A stretch of 64,000 bases of DNA. Origin: Balneola sp. EhC07. Its GTDB lineage: Bacteria; Bacteroidota; Rhodothermia; Balneolales; Balneolaceae. The DNA lies in the NCBI RefSeq assembly GCF_001650905.1, contig NZ_LXYG01000014.1:248001-312000 (forward strand), given 5' to 3'. The notes beneath the pieces were generated by a model that saw nothing but the letters and a program-made list of their open reading frames with translations, was not told the DNA's origin and did no database searches. Below, in pieces: positions 45,213 to 52,911 of this stretch (the first letter of the stretch is position 1; every line of letters begins with the position of its first letter). The translations under genes and the position numbers were made by a program.

Positions 45213-45262
45213 AGAAATCGATATTATGCCACAGGGCGGAGAAGTAAAGCCGATGTAGGCTT
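45213..45262 (+). repeat. 50-bp direct repeat, copy 2 (orphan SDR tail)
   Basis: A second copy of the SDR tail with no SDR body in front of it. It ends on the last base of the crotonase stop codon, so removing the parDE unit with one repeat would leave the SDR and crotonase genes tail to tail with three bases between their stops. Confidence 0.95.
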
Positions 45263-46074
45263 CAATCCTTAAAATCAGGTTTTCGCTTTTCTTTCATGGC
45301 TTCAAATACTTCAGCCATATCATCAGAAAATAACATAGTGGAATTCCACTCTGCGATATATTCAAGGCCGTCTTCGACGGAATGATCTCTTGAATGTCGT
45401 AATACGTTTTTTGTGCCCCGAATGGAAATTGGTGATTTTTCCGCAATAGTTGCGGCAATTTTCATAACACCTTCCTGCAATAATTCTTCCGTATCAAAAC
45501 AGTTAATTACTAAATGGATTTCTTTTGCTTCGGGACCGAATACATTCTTTCCGGTGTAGGCCATTTCCGCTACGATGGAAGGGGAGATGATCTTTGGTAA
45601 GCGTTGAAGCGTGCCCAGATCAGCAACCATAGCCAGGTCAATTTCTTTGATGCAGAAATAAGCGTCTTTAGTGCAATATCTCAGATCACATGCAGCAACA
45701 ATATCTACTCCACCGCCGATACACCCGTTATGGACAGCAGCGATCACCGGTTTGGAACATTTTTCTATGGAAGTAACGGCCTGCTGAAGGGTTAGAATGA
45801 ATTCTTTGGCTTTCTCACTTCGTTGGTCTTGATCGGAAATAGCTCGCAATTGATCGATCGACATTAACAACTCCAGATCTATTCCGGCACAGAAGTGCTT
45901 TCCTTCTCCCGAGAGAATGATCACTCTGACTTCAGCGGTTTCTGAAAGCGTTTCAAAAATTGATCGCATCTCAAGCCAGGCGTCCATGTTAAGCGCATTC
46001 GACTTTTCCGGCCGATTAAAAGCAACCCGTGCTATTTTATGTTCTATGTCAACCTTGAAGTGATCGTATTCCAT
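45262..46074 (-). CDS. Enoyl-CoA hydratase/isomerase (crotonase) family protein
   Basis: A 270-residue crotonase-fold enzyme acting on acyl-CoAs. The oxyanion-hole and active-site regions are visible: GEGKHFCAGIDLELL and HNGCIGGGVDIVAACDLRYC. The acid usually at the second position appears in ACDLRYCTKDAYFCIKEIDL. It resembles dienoyl-CoA isomerase-type members, although this is not certain. Its stop abuts repeat copy 2. Confidence 0.85.
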   Translation of the reverse strand: MEYDHFKVDIEHKIARVAFNRPEKSNALNMDAWLEMRSIFETLSETAEVRVIILSGEGKHFCAGIDLELLMSIDQLRAISDQDQRSEKAKEFILTLQQAVTSIEKCSKPVIAAVHNGCIGGGVDIVAACDLRYCTKDAYFCIKEIDLAMVADLGTLQRLPKIISPSIVAEMAYTGKNVFGPEAKEIHLVINCFDTEELLQEGVMKIAATIAEKSPISIRGTKNVLRHSRDHSVEDGLEYIAEWNSTMLFSDDMAEVFEAMKEKRKPDFKD

Positions 46075-46286
46075 TGCAATGAATTTGGTGGATGGCTGAG
46101 GGTGAAATAGTGTTTAATATCAATACTCACAAGTTTATATCAAAGTGAGCACCTGTTGAATGGATGAAGAAAGGATGAGATTATACTGATGGGATATAAA
46201 GAATGAATGTCAGTTACTTATATAACTAAAACGCGGGAACGACCTTTTAGCTGAAGAGTTTAGAGATTTGCGGATTAATCAGACAT

Positions 46287-46661
46287 CTATGACTTTTTAG
46301 TCATTGTTAGAAGGTGTATTTCTTTATCAATATCAGTTTTTATTTCAGGTTCGGTAATTTCCTCTCCGGTTTCAACCTGTTTGTGAACAACATTTTTTAC
46401 TTTCTTAGATGTTGACTTTAGATCCAGTGGAGTTGTGTTTAAATCTTTATAAATAATGCTAATCAGTACATAACGACAGATTGTTCTCAAATTGTCATAC
46501 TCTTCAATATCCTCTGTTAAGGTCGTTATGGAATGATTTACATAAACGGTATTTGGCTCCAATAAAAACTCATTAATTGCTTTCTCAACCGTTTTAGTTA
46601 TCGTGAACTTTGCATCATTGCTAAGTTTTAATTTAAATATCTTATGTTTAGTAATCGACAT
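46287..46661 (-). CDS. Small protein of unknown function, third gene of the OLD-nuclease cluster
   Basis: A 124-residue protein I cannot assign. It is charged and soluble, without signal peptide or membrane helix. A central hydrophobic stretch (CRYVLISIIYKDL) is flanked by a Thr/Lys-rich segment and an acidic/Lys tail. The ATG at 46661 overlaps the nuclease gene end by 14 bases; a TTG three codons upstream is possible. The overlap implies the two are made together. It may be an accessory or immunity protein of a defence unit. Confidence 0.6.
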   Translation of the reverse strand: MSITKHKIFKLKLSNDAKFTITKTVEKAINEFLLEPNTVYVNHSITTLTEDIEEYDNLRTICRYVLISIIYKDLNTTPLDLKSTSKKVKNVVHKQVETGEEITEPEIKTDIDKEIHLLTMTKKS

Positions 46662-48426
46662 GTTTTTCAATTTTGCTAAATGATGATTTAATTTTGTCGC
46701 TTAGTTTAAAAATGTTCGATAAAATTTCGTTCTGTTCCTTTTCGGGACATTTGTCCACATAATCTAAGAGATATCTAATTACATCCTGTTTAGTAATACT
46801 GGCAGTACTATTTGCGGGTAAAAAAGATTTAAAGTAATCTGATAAAGTATTGATTATAGGTGTTTCTAATTCAGTTTTATATTCGTAAGGTTCATATTTT
46901 TTGTTAAAAACTTCAAGTGAACTTAGTGATTCACAATATTCATTAAATGCAGAAACATAGTTTTGTTGTGGGAATAAATCTTCGAATGTTCTTTCTTTTT
47001 TATCATTAAATACAGCATTAATCTCAATCTCTTCCCAATTCGTTTCTTTTATATTATTTTTAAAAGCTTTGTTTTTCTTTATTCTCTCAGCTTCTTTATC
47101 ACTATCTAGTATTACTATTCCTGATAGCTTTAAATTATTTTTTCCGAGATAATTTATTGCTTGTGGGATATTTGAGACACCATCAGCATTATAAATGTTC
47201 ATCCATTCAAGATCTTGATATTTTTCAAATTGGAATATTCTATGAAACCCTAGTTTCTCAGTATTCCCCTCAACAATCAAATTTATATCACCAATTAAAA
47301 AACTATCATTCAGCATTATACCCAACTCTTTTCTTAGTATTTGGTATTTGTTTAAAAATGGTTTTTTGTTGATTCTTGTTCCTTCAGTAGCAGATTTATT
47401 TATGAATAGTAATGAATCTATACAGTTTCTAACCGCTAAAAATGGATTGTGCGTTGTGTATAAGATCTGCGAAGATTCTGAAATGTCATCAAATGAATTA
47501 AGTAAATCTTTAGCTCCTTTTGGGTGAAGACTATTACCTGGCTCATCTAATAGAATTACTGTATTTCTACCTTGATTAATCTCTTTTGAATGAAGTTTGT
47601 TAACCAAAAATGAAAAATAGTATTGAAAACCTGGACTTCGTTCATTAATTGAAAAGCTCTTTCCTGAATTATCTCTAATTATTAGATTTAAGCGGTCTCC
47701 AAATGTTGGAGCTATTTTAATATTAATACTTTGATCTTGCTTGTAGTGTTTTTTAAATATCCTGTTCAGTTTGATTTCTATATCAGATAAATATGTGGTT
47801 ACAAAATTGATATCTGAATTGTTTAAATCATTGAAGTCTGTACAACCGCCAATAATTAGCAATTTCCTGAATGTCTCAAATTTTTTATCATTTCCTAATA
47901 ATTCATCAACTGTTGAAGGTTCAATGAGTAAATCTTCTTTTTCATAGTATTGGATCTCAGGGTATAATTGAGTAAAGAATTCACTATAAAATTTTGCAAG
48001 TTCATTTATGTTTTTAGATAATTCGAATCCGAATTTATTTCTTTCTAGAACGCTAATTGATATATTTGAAAAGCCATTGCCCCATCTTTTTAATTGCAGA
48101 ATACATTTGTCAGATTGTTTCGGAAACGGTAATTGTTCAGGTTTTAGAAATGGTTTAGCAATGTTTACCAGTTGTAAATAATCCGATTTGGATAATTCAA
48201 AAGAACCTATGACTAAGGGTAGGCCATTAGGGTAATTACTTGAGCTTTTGTTCAAAAGCTTTGAATTTAGTTCAGTATCTAAAATATTTAAAAAACTTGT
48301 TGCAAGTATTAGGCTAGATTTACCACTTTCATTTTTACCAACAAGACAAAGTTGATTTGAATTGATTGGAATAACTTCATGACGAATTGACTTAAAGTCA
48401 TGTATTTCAACGGATTTTAATATCAT
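46648..48426 (-). CDS. OLD-family ATPase/TOPRIM nuclease
   Basis: A 592-residue protein with an ABC-type ATPase and a TOPRIM domain. Walker A GKNESGKSS is at 30-38; the Walker B/D-loop LLDEPGNSLHP has D294 and E295; TTHNPF follows as the H-loop. The TOPRIM acids are E386 in LIVEGNTEK and D441/D443 in VILDSDKEA. This is the fold of OLD nucleases and GajA, which cut DNA and act in phage defence. No UvrD helicase gene (the Gabija partner) is adjacent; instead small genes lie on both sides. The stretch looks AT-richer than its neighbours, which hints at transfer. Confidence 0.85.
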   Translation of the reverse strand: MILKSVEIHDFKSIRHEVIPINSNQLCLVGKNESGKSSLILATSFLNILDTELNSKLLNKSSSNYPNGLPLVIGSFELSKSDYLQLVNIAKPFLKPEQLPFPKQSDKCILQLKRWGNGFSNISISVLERNKFGFELSKNINELAKFYSEFFTQLYPEIQYYEKEDLLIEPSTVDELLGNDKKFETFRKLLIIGGCTDFNDLNNSDINFVTTYLSDIEIKLNRIFKKHYKQDQSINIKIAPTFGDRLNLIIRDNSGKSFSINERSPGFQYYFSFLVNKLHSKEINQGRNTVILLDEPGNSLHPKGAKDLLNSFDDISESSQILYTTHNPFLAVRNCIDSLLFINKSATEGTRINKKPFLNKYQILRKELGIMLNDSFLIGDINLIVEGNTEKLGFHRIFQFEKYQDLEWMNIYNADGVSNIPQAINYLGKNNLKLSGIVILDSDKEAERIKKNKAFKNNIKETNWEEIEINAVFNDKKERTFEDLFPQQNYVSAFNEYCESLSSLEVFNKKYEPYEYKTELETPIINTLSDYFKSFLPANSTASITKQDVIRYLLDYVDKCPEKEQNEILSNIFKLSDKIKSSFSKIEKHVDY

Positions 48427-48427
48427 A

Positions 48428-48640
48428 TCATTTTAGATAATAAGTTAACCGGATTGTTACAATAACATGTTGAGTATTCGAACTCCAGGGGGTAATCTTA
48501 ATGTCTTCAGAATCAATTTTTCCGATAACATCTTTATTACTTGACAACCATGCATCTCTTTTATCTGTTGCAGTTTTAATTGCTGTTTCAAGTTGTTGCA
48601 TTTGATTGTTTGTTCCGGTGAAATAAATTGTTTTTTTCAT
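48428..48640 (-). CDS. Small protein, first gene of the OLD-nuclease cluster
   Basis: A 70-residue protein I do not recognise. It begins MKKTIYFTGTNNQMQQLE, has a helix-rich middle and ends in a beta-like HVIVTIRLTYYLK. The stop (TGA) is separated by one base from the nuclease ATG, so the two are coupled. An inverted repeat lies 28 bases upstream of its start. It could be a sensor, a regulator or an inhibitor; nothing in the sequence decides. Confidence 0.55.
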   Translation of the reverse strand: MKKTIYFTGTNNQMQQLETAIKTATDKRDAWLSSNKDVIGKIDSEDIKITPWSSNTQHVIVTIRLTYYLK

Positions 48641-48667
48641 TTAGTAATTTTTATGACTAGAACAATT

Positions 48668-48696
48668 GCATAACATGTATACTAGTCATGTTATGC
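48668..48696. promoter_or_regulatory. Perfect 10-bp inverted repeat upstream of the OLD cluster
   Basis: GCATAACATG (48668-48677) and CATGTTATGC (48687-48696) are perfect inverted copies with a nine-base spacer. They lie 28-56 bases before the first gene of the cluster, a good operator position. They could also form an RNA or DNA hairpin. Confidence 0.5.
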
Positions 48697-48858
48697 CAGT
48701 TTGGTGATTAAATTTTTATCTATTCTATTCTTAAAATAATTTGGATAAAGTGAACAATTCCAGCAAGTAAAGCAAAAACTTATTATTTGGGTATTTCCGG
48801 TTGGTTGTTCAGGGGAATTGCAATTTCGGAATGGATTCATCCGCGGTAAAACCATTCG

Positions 48859-48878
48859 GGGCGGATTGCGATCCGCCC
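48859..48878. repeat. Palindrome GGGCGGAT-TGCG-ATCCGCCC
   Basis: An eight-base perfect stem with a TGCG loop, of the REP-like type common in intergenic DNA. It has no T-run and is not a terminator on either strand. Confidence 0.6.
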
Positions 48879-48973
48879 GTACGGAATTCGGGTTTTTAAT
48901 TCACCATTCTAAATACGGTTAAACATATCGCGTACAAAATTCGGTTTGCCAATCTGCTCTGACTTGCTCCGAT

Positions 48974-49555
48974 TCAGCGGTCGTTCAGACCTTTGCCTTC
49001 CAGAATGTCCGGAATACATTTTTCGACTCGTGAGGCCCGGATTTTAGATTGTTTAGCTCCGGAAAAGTGGAGGAGGTAGCCTCTTTGTCGGCCGGGAGTT
49101 AGCGAGTCAAAAGCTTCTTTCAGTTCAGGGATGGCATCCAGCCTTTCCCGGAATTCTTCTGCCATTTCGAAGTCAGATGTCTTTTTCATAGGTACTTCCA
49201 ATCCTGCTTTTTCAACTTCAACCGCTTCAAAGATATAAGATCGCAAGACCGCCATCATATCGTTTATTTGTTCCACATCGGTGAAGCGAATTTGTCGTGC
49301 CGACTGTACATTTTTGGTCTGCTGTACTAAAATATCTTCTGCATCATTCAGCAGCACTCCTTTATGAAACAACAGCGCGCAATAGTCTTTGAATCCGTGT
49401 ATCAACACCACATTGTTCCCATTTACGGTGTAGCATGGTTTGCCCCATTTTAATTCTTCGGTCAGTCCGCAATCCAGAATAATGGTTCTCAATAATTCAT
49501 ATTCGTCCTGCCATTTACTGTTTTTATTAAAAAAGAAATCAACCTTGGGATTCAT
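48974..49555 (-). CDS. YdeI/OmpD-associated-like protein (DUF1801-type N-terminus)
   Basis: A 193-residue protein. The N-terminal half resembles the DUF1801 fold (CGLTEELKWGKPCYTVNGNNVV and CALLFHKGVLLNDAEDILVQQ), and the C-terminal half has the YdeI/OmdA pattern DSLTPGRQRGYLLHFSGAKQSKIRASRVEKC. These are cytoplasmic proteins of unknown activity. The start ATG at 49555 is clear. The 5' side faces repeat island B. Confidence 0.78.
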   Translation of the reverse strand: MNPKVDFFFNKNSKWQDEYELLRTIILDCGLTEELKWGKPCYTVNGNNVVLIHGFKDYCALLFHKGVLLNDAEDILVQQTKNVQSARQIRFTDVEQINDMMAVLRSYIFEAVEVEKAGLEVPMKKTSDFEMAEEFRERLDAIPELKEAFDSLTPGRQRGYLLHFSGAKQSKIRASRVEKCIPDILEGKGLNDR

Positions 49556-49912
49556 GGTGTAGATTTACTGATTAGCATTGGGATTTTACGTTCCGCGGGT
49601 CTGAGAACCTGATATATAGTAAAAATAATCGTTGATCTTTCGAAACGGAAGTATTAGCCAAAGATTCATTTTTATCCTTACAACCGCAGTGCTGAAGCCC
49701 TTGCTAGCTTATGTACGAGCCCATTTCTCAATATTTTCAATTTGGGGTCATCCTGAACTTGTTTCAGGATCTTTGCGGGGTTTGTTTTTGGTTGTTATAT
49801 CCAACACATCGATCAACGCTGACACAACCTCCTTTATCTTGATTTTAATCTGGTTCCGATGCTCTGCGCCGGAAACGAATTTCTCTTGCTAAGAAGCAGT
49901 TTTTGGCTCAGT

Positions 49913-50100
49913 GTACTTTTGTACCGCCAAAAGTACCAAAAGCTCCCGACAAGAATTATTGGTGCGAACTCCATTACATCGACTAATCATTACAAAAGGT
50001 CTTCGTTCTAACTGAACATATTCACGAATCAGCCAGAAGTGTAATGATTGCTCCTTCGGAGCCGTCGATTTCATTGCGTTCTTGGATCGCCAATAATTCT
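49913..50100 (+). repeat. Structured ~190-bp element, copy C
   Basis: Same architecture as the island A copies with different stem sequences: hairpin GTACTTTTG/CAAAAGTAC (49913-49921, 49928-49936), outer stem AGAATTATTGG/CCAATAATTCT (49952-49962, 50090-50100), inner stem AATCATTACA/TGTAATGATT (49985-49994, 50040-50049). The inner stem is again followed at once by AAAGGTCTTCGTTCT (49995-50009). An extra GCTCC-TTC-GGAGC hairpin lies on the 3' side. Confidence 0.75.
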
Positions 50101-50273
50101 AAAGGTCGGATTTGATTGTATTTTTTTGATGGTAGTTATTTTATGCCAGAACCTTCTTTAACAAATTCATAATCACATAAGTAGGTCATCCTGAACTTGT
50201 TTCAGGATCTTCGTGGGGTTCAAATCTGGTTTTTGTATACGACACAACCATCAAGGCTGACACTATCTCATAA

Positions 50274-50384
50274 GTCATTCCTGCGAAGCCTGCCTGCGGC
50301 GTAGGCAGGGCAGGAATCTGGATCGTTATCACTAGCATAATCCTCAAAAAGATCCAGATCTCGGGCATACGCCGCGAGATGACC
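50274..50384. repeat. Long imperfect palindrome with a nested palindrome in its loop
   Basis: The left arm CATTCCTGCGAAG ... CAGGAATCTGGATC is interrupted by CCTGCCTGCGGCGTAGGCAGG, itself a hairpin, and the right arm is GATCCAGATC ... CGCGAGATGACC. It is longer than the other copies because of this insertion. Confidence 0.7.
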
Positions 50385-50750
50385 AAGATCGATTGTCATC
50401 AACGAAGGTTGTAAATAATCGCCGGGCGTGAACGCCCTACTAGCATAAATTTTGTTATGTGATTTTTAAACGAGCAGATCTTTCAGGGCCGGCGGTTTGC
50501 GATTTACCCACCTTCAATCGCTGCGGATTAAAATCCTGGCTAGTTAACTTGAGTAAATATAAATCACCACCAACATTCAGTATTAAGTTCGCTAGAGAGG
50601 ACTTCAGTCCGTCCGGCTTTTATTAGTAATTAAATTCCTCGTCTTCTTTCTGTTGCAGGAATCTACCTCCGAAAATTTAATACCCGCTTCCTCATTATCT
50701 CATAAGTGTTATCTTTCATTTATGAGATCGAATTATTTGGTGCAATTTAC

Positions 50751-51878
50751 ATGAGTGTAATATTTTTTCTGGGAGCAGTTCACGGATTGATGCTTACTTT
50801 TCTGCTGGTTTCGAAAAAAGTGAATCAACTTTCGAACCGGATTCTGGCTGGATTAATGCTGGTTTTTACAATCGACCTGGCTATGGCGGCTTTGCTGAGT
50901 GTAGGTTTGCATCACAACTATCCTCATGTGATCGGTCTGGATTTCTCAATTACTTTACTGTACGGCCCGTTGCTCTATCTTTATTCTGTAACATTAATAA
51001 AAGGAAATGAGCGACTCACTCTTGCTCAGAAAAAGCATTTCATCCCGTTTATCCTTTTAACTCTGTATTTCCTTCCGTTTTATTTTAAATCAGGGAAAAC
51101 CAAACTAAGTCTGCTTAGCGAAACCGGAGAATTGCAGTACGGAAGTGAATGGATCACTCATTTCAAAGTAGTGTACAGTCTTACTTATTTACCTTTTATA
51201 ATCAGGGATCTGTATCAGTACAGAAAAAAGATCAGAGCGAATTATTCCACATTAGAGAAACGAAACCTGGATTGGTTGCAGGGTTTTGTACTGGCAGGAA
51301 CGCTGCTCGGAATTACAGCAGGAGTTTTATACACGATAAGTTCATTCAGTGACATACTTAGCGAGTACACCGATTTCACACTTCTCGCTTCTACCATTTT
51401 TGTGTACAGCATCGGTTATATGGGATTAAAACAGGCTGAGTTTTTTACTCCGATCGGAAGGGAAGAGAAGCAAGTTACCAAAGAGGAGAAACCACGACAG
51501 GAAAGTTACACCCGTTCCGGATTAAATGAAGAACAAGGGAAAGAATTCCATCAGGAGCTTTGCACATTGATGGAAAAGGAAAAACCATATTTACGCAGCG
51601 ATCTCAGTTTAGCCGAACTTGCAGGGCTGATCAATATTTCCACCCACAATTTAACGGAAGTGATCAATACATTTGCCGATGCCAGTTTCTACGATTTCGT
51701 AAATAGCTATCGGGTAGAAAACGTAAAACAAGCGATCAAAGATCCTGAATTTCAAAATTATACGTTATTGGGAATTGGATTAGAATCGGGTTTTAATTCT
51801 AAATCATCGTTTAACTCGGTTTTCAAAAAACATACAGGATTAACACCGTCGCAGTATAAAAAGTCTCTTGAGGGTTAA
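50751..51878 (+). CDS. AraC-family regulator with a multi-pass membrane N-terminus
   Basis: A 375-residue protein with about seven hydrophobic segments in the first 240 residues (MSVIFFLGAVHGLMLTFLLV opens the first) and a C-terminal AraC helix-turn-helix pair (LSLAELAGLINISTHNLTEV, and GIGLESGFNSKSSFNSVFKKHTGLTPSQY across two spans). This membrane-sensor plan is common in Bacteroidota. A GTG at 50706 is also in frame, but the ATG at 50751 gives a standard first helix. Ligand unknown. It lies between repeat islands B and C. Confidence 0.82.
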   Translation: MSVIFFLGAVHGLMLTFLLVSKKVNQLSNRILAGLMLVFTIDLAMAALLSVGLHHNYPHVIGLDFSITLLYGPLLYLYSVTLIKGNERLTLAQKKHFIPFILLTLYFLPFYFKSGKTKLSLLSETGELQYGSEWITHFKVVYSLTYLPFIIRDLYQYRKKIRANYSTLEKRNLDWLQGFVLAGTLLGITAGVLYTISSFSDILSEYTDFTLLASTIFVYSIGYMGLKQAEFFTPIGREEKQVTKEEKPRQESYTRSGLNEEQGKEFHQELCTLMEKEKPYLRSDLSLAELAGLINISTHNLTEVINTFADASFYDFVNSYRVENVKQAIKDPEFQNYTLLGIGLESGFNSKSSFNSVFKKHTGLTPSQYKKSLEG

Positions 51879-52418
51879 GATAGAAGAGGTAGAGTCATCC
51901 TGTCCGCCAGCTGGCGGATCAGGATCTTTGTGAGGTTTAATTCTGGTTGTTATATCCGACACTCCAATCAACGCTGTTACGACTACCATCACCTCGTTTT
52001 CAACGGAATGATGGATAGCTAGTTCTCCGTCCATCGGGCTTTGCATGGCTGACGGATTTTGTTTGCTGAGGACACAGATCATTTTAAAGGATATTAAACA
52101 AGCAGATCCTTCAGGTTCTGCGGTTTGTGTTTTTGCCGTCCTTTAATTGCTGCGGGATAAATCCTTGGCTGGTGTACCTGAGTAGATCTAAATCACTACC
52201 AATATTCAGTATTAAGTTCTCTAGAGAGGACTTCAGTCCGACCGAATTCTCTTCGTAATTAAATTCCTCGTCCACAAAACCGCAGGGCTGAAGCCCTTGC
52301 TAGCTTATGCACGAGGCTTTCCTTCCTTATTGTTTCAGGTTCTTTGTGAGGTTTATTGCTAGTTGTTATATCCGACATTCCAATCAACGCTGACACAACC
52401 TCCATCACCCCGCTTTAC

Positions 52419-52509
52419 GGTCATTCCTGCGAAGGCAGGAATCTGGATCGTTATCACAAACATAATCCTCTAAAACTATCCAGATTTCGGGCATACGCCG
52501 CGAGATGAC
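52419..52509. repeat. Long imperfect palindrome, island C
   Basis: GGTCATTCCTGCGAAGGCAGG ... ATCTGGATC on the left, TATCCAGAT ... CGCGAGATGACG on the right. It is one of the least changed copies of the family. Confidence 0.7.
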
Positions 52510-52872
52510 GTCCTTTTTTTATTTTTGTTGTTGAGCAAGAAACGGACCTCCCCAACTCCGAAACAAATTGATGAGTTCTGAGTAGTTCGCCCCTCCTTAG
52601 ATAAGGAGGGGAATTCCCGAGTTGATTCTAATTTTATCAGCGAGTTCTCCTCTTGTTGCAGGAGGAGACAGAGGAGGTCTTTTCTGCTTAGCGGTCAGGA
52701 ATCCGATCGTTATCAAGAGTGTAGTCTTCATATAAATCCAGATCTCGGGCATACGCCGCGAGATGACCGAGCTCAAAGGCATTACCAATTCACAATCTCC
52801 ACAAGGACAGCGTAATCTGCAAAAAAGAAGTCCAATCCCAACGGTGTGGACGCTTAAGGTGATATATGAAGG

Positions 52873-52880
52873 TATTTTTG
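52873..52880 (+). promoter_or_regulatory. TATTTTTG -7-like box upstream of the TonB receptor
   Basis: TATTTTTG fits TAnnTTTG and lies 31 bases before the ATG. No convincing TTTG was found at the right distance upstream, so this is a weak call. Confidence 0.3.
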
Positions 52881-52911
52881 TGCGAATCAATTAACCGCAT
52901 AAAATATATTC

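Larger units (their letters stand above)
48641..48973. other. Intergenic stretch between the OLD cluster and the YdeI-like gene
   Basis: No gene seen in these 333 bases. It holds the 10-bp inverted repeat (48668-48696), the GGGCGGAT/ATCCGCCC hairpin (48859-48878) and AT-rich sequence otherwise. Confidence 0.7.
49556..50750. repeat. Intergenic repeat island B
   Basis: No gene is supported. Contents: a GCTGAAGCCC-type unit (49685-49720), GTCATC unit 49747-49771, structured element 49913-50100, GTCATC unit 50185-50209, long palindrome 50274-50384 with an extra palindrome in its loop, the GGGCGT-GA-ACGCCC hairpin (50424-50437) and GGACT-TC-AGTCC (50599-50610), followed by the shared tail AGTAATTAAATTCCTCGTC. 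Confidence 0.8.
51879..52911. repeat. Intergenic repeat island C
   Basis: No gene is supported. Contents: a GTCATCCTG unit whose loop is replaced by CCGCCAGCTGGCGG (51894-51925), a GATGGATAGCTA block shared with island A (about 51983-52060), GGACT-TC-AGTCC (52228-52239), a GCAGGGCTGAAGCCC unit (52281-52315), a truncated TTTCAGGTTC unit (52331-52342), long palindrome 52419-52509, the CCCTCCTT/AAGGAGGG and CCTCTTGTTGCAGGAGG hairpins (about 52588-52672) and a partial palindrome (52690-52768). Confidence 0.8.

Noticed and set aside
46287-48640. Complete Gabija system
   Set aside because: The nuclease is GajA-like in fold, but no UvrD-type helicase (GajB) gene is adjacent.
48668-48696. Integron attC site, because of the GCATAAC/GTTATGC ends
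   Set aside because: It is too short, lacks the inner boxes, and no integrase or second site is visible.
49632-50386. Open frames with HPELVSGS-type peptides in island B
   Set aside because: The peptide is the known spurious product of the GTCATCCTGAAC/TTCAGGATC repeat.
52597-52890. 97-codon frame in island C
   Set aside because: It runs across several palindromic repeats and has no coding signature.
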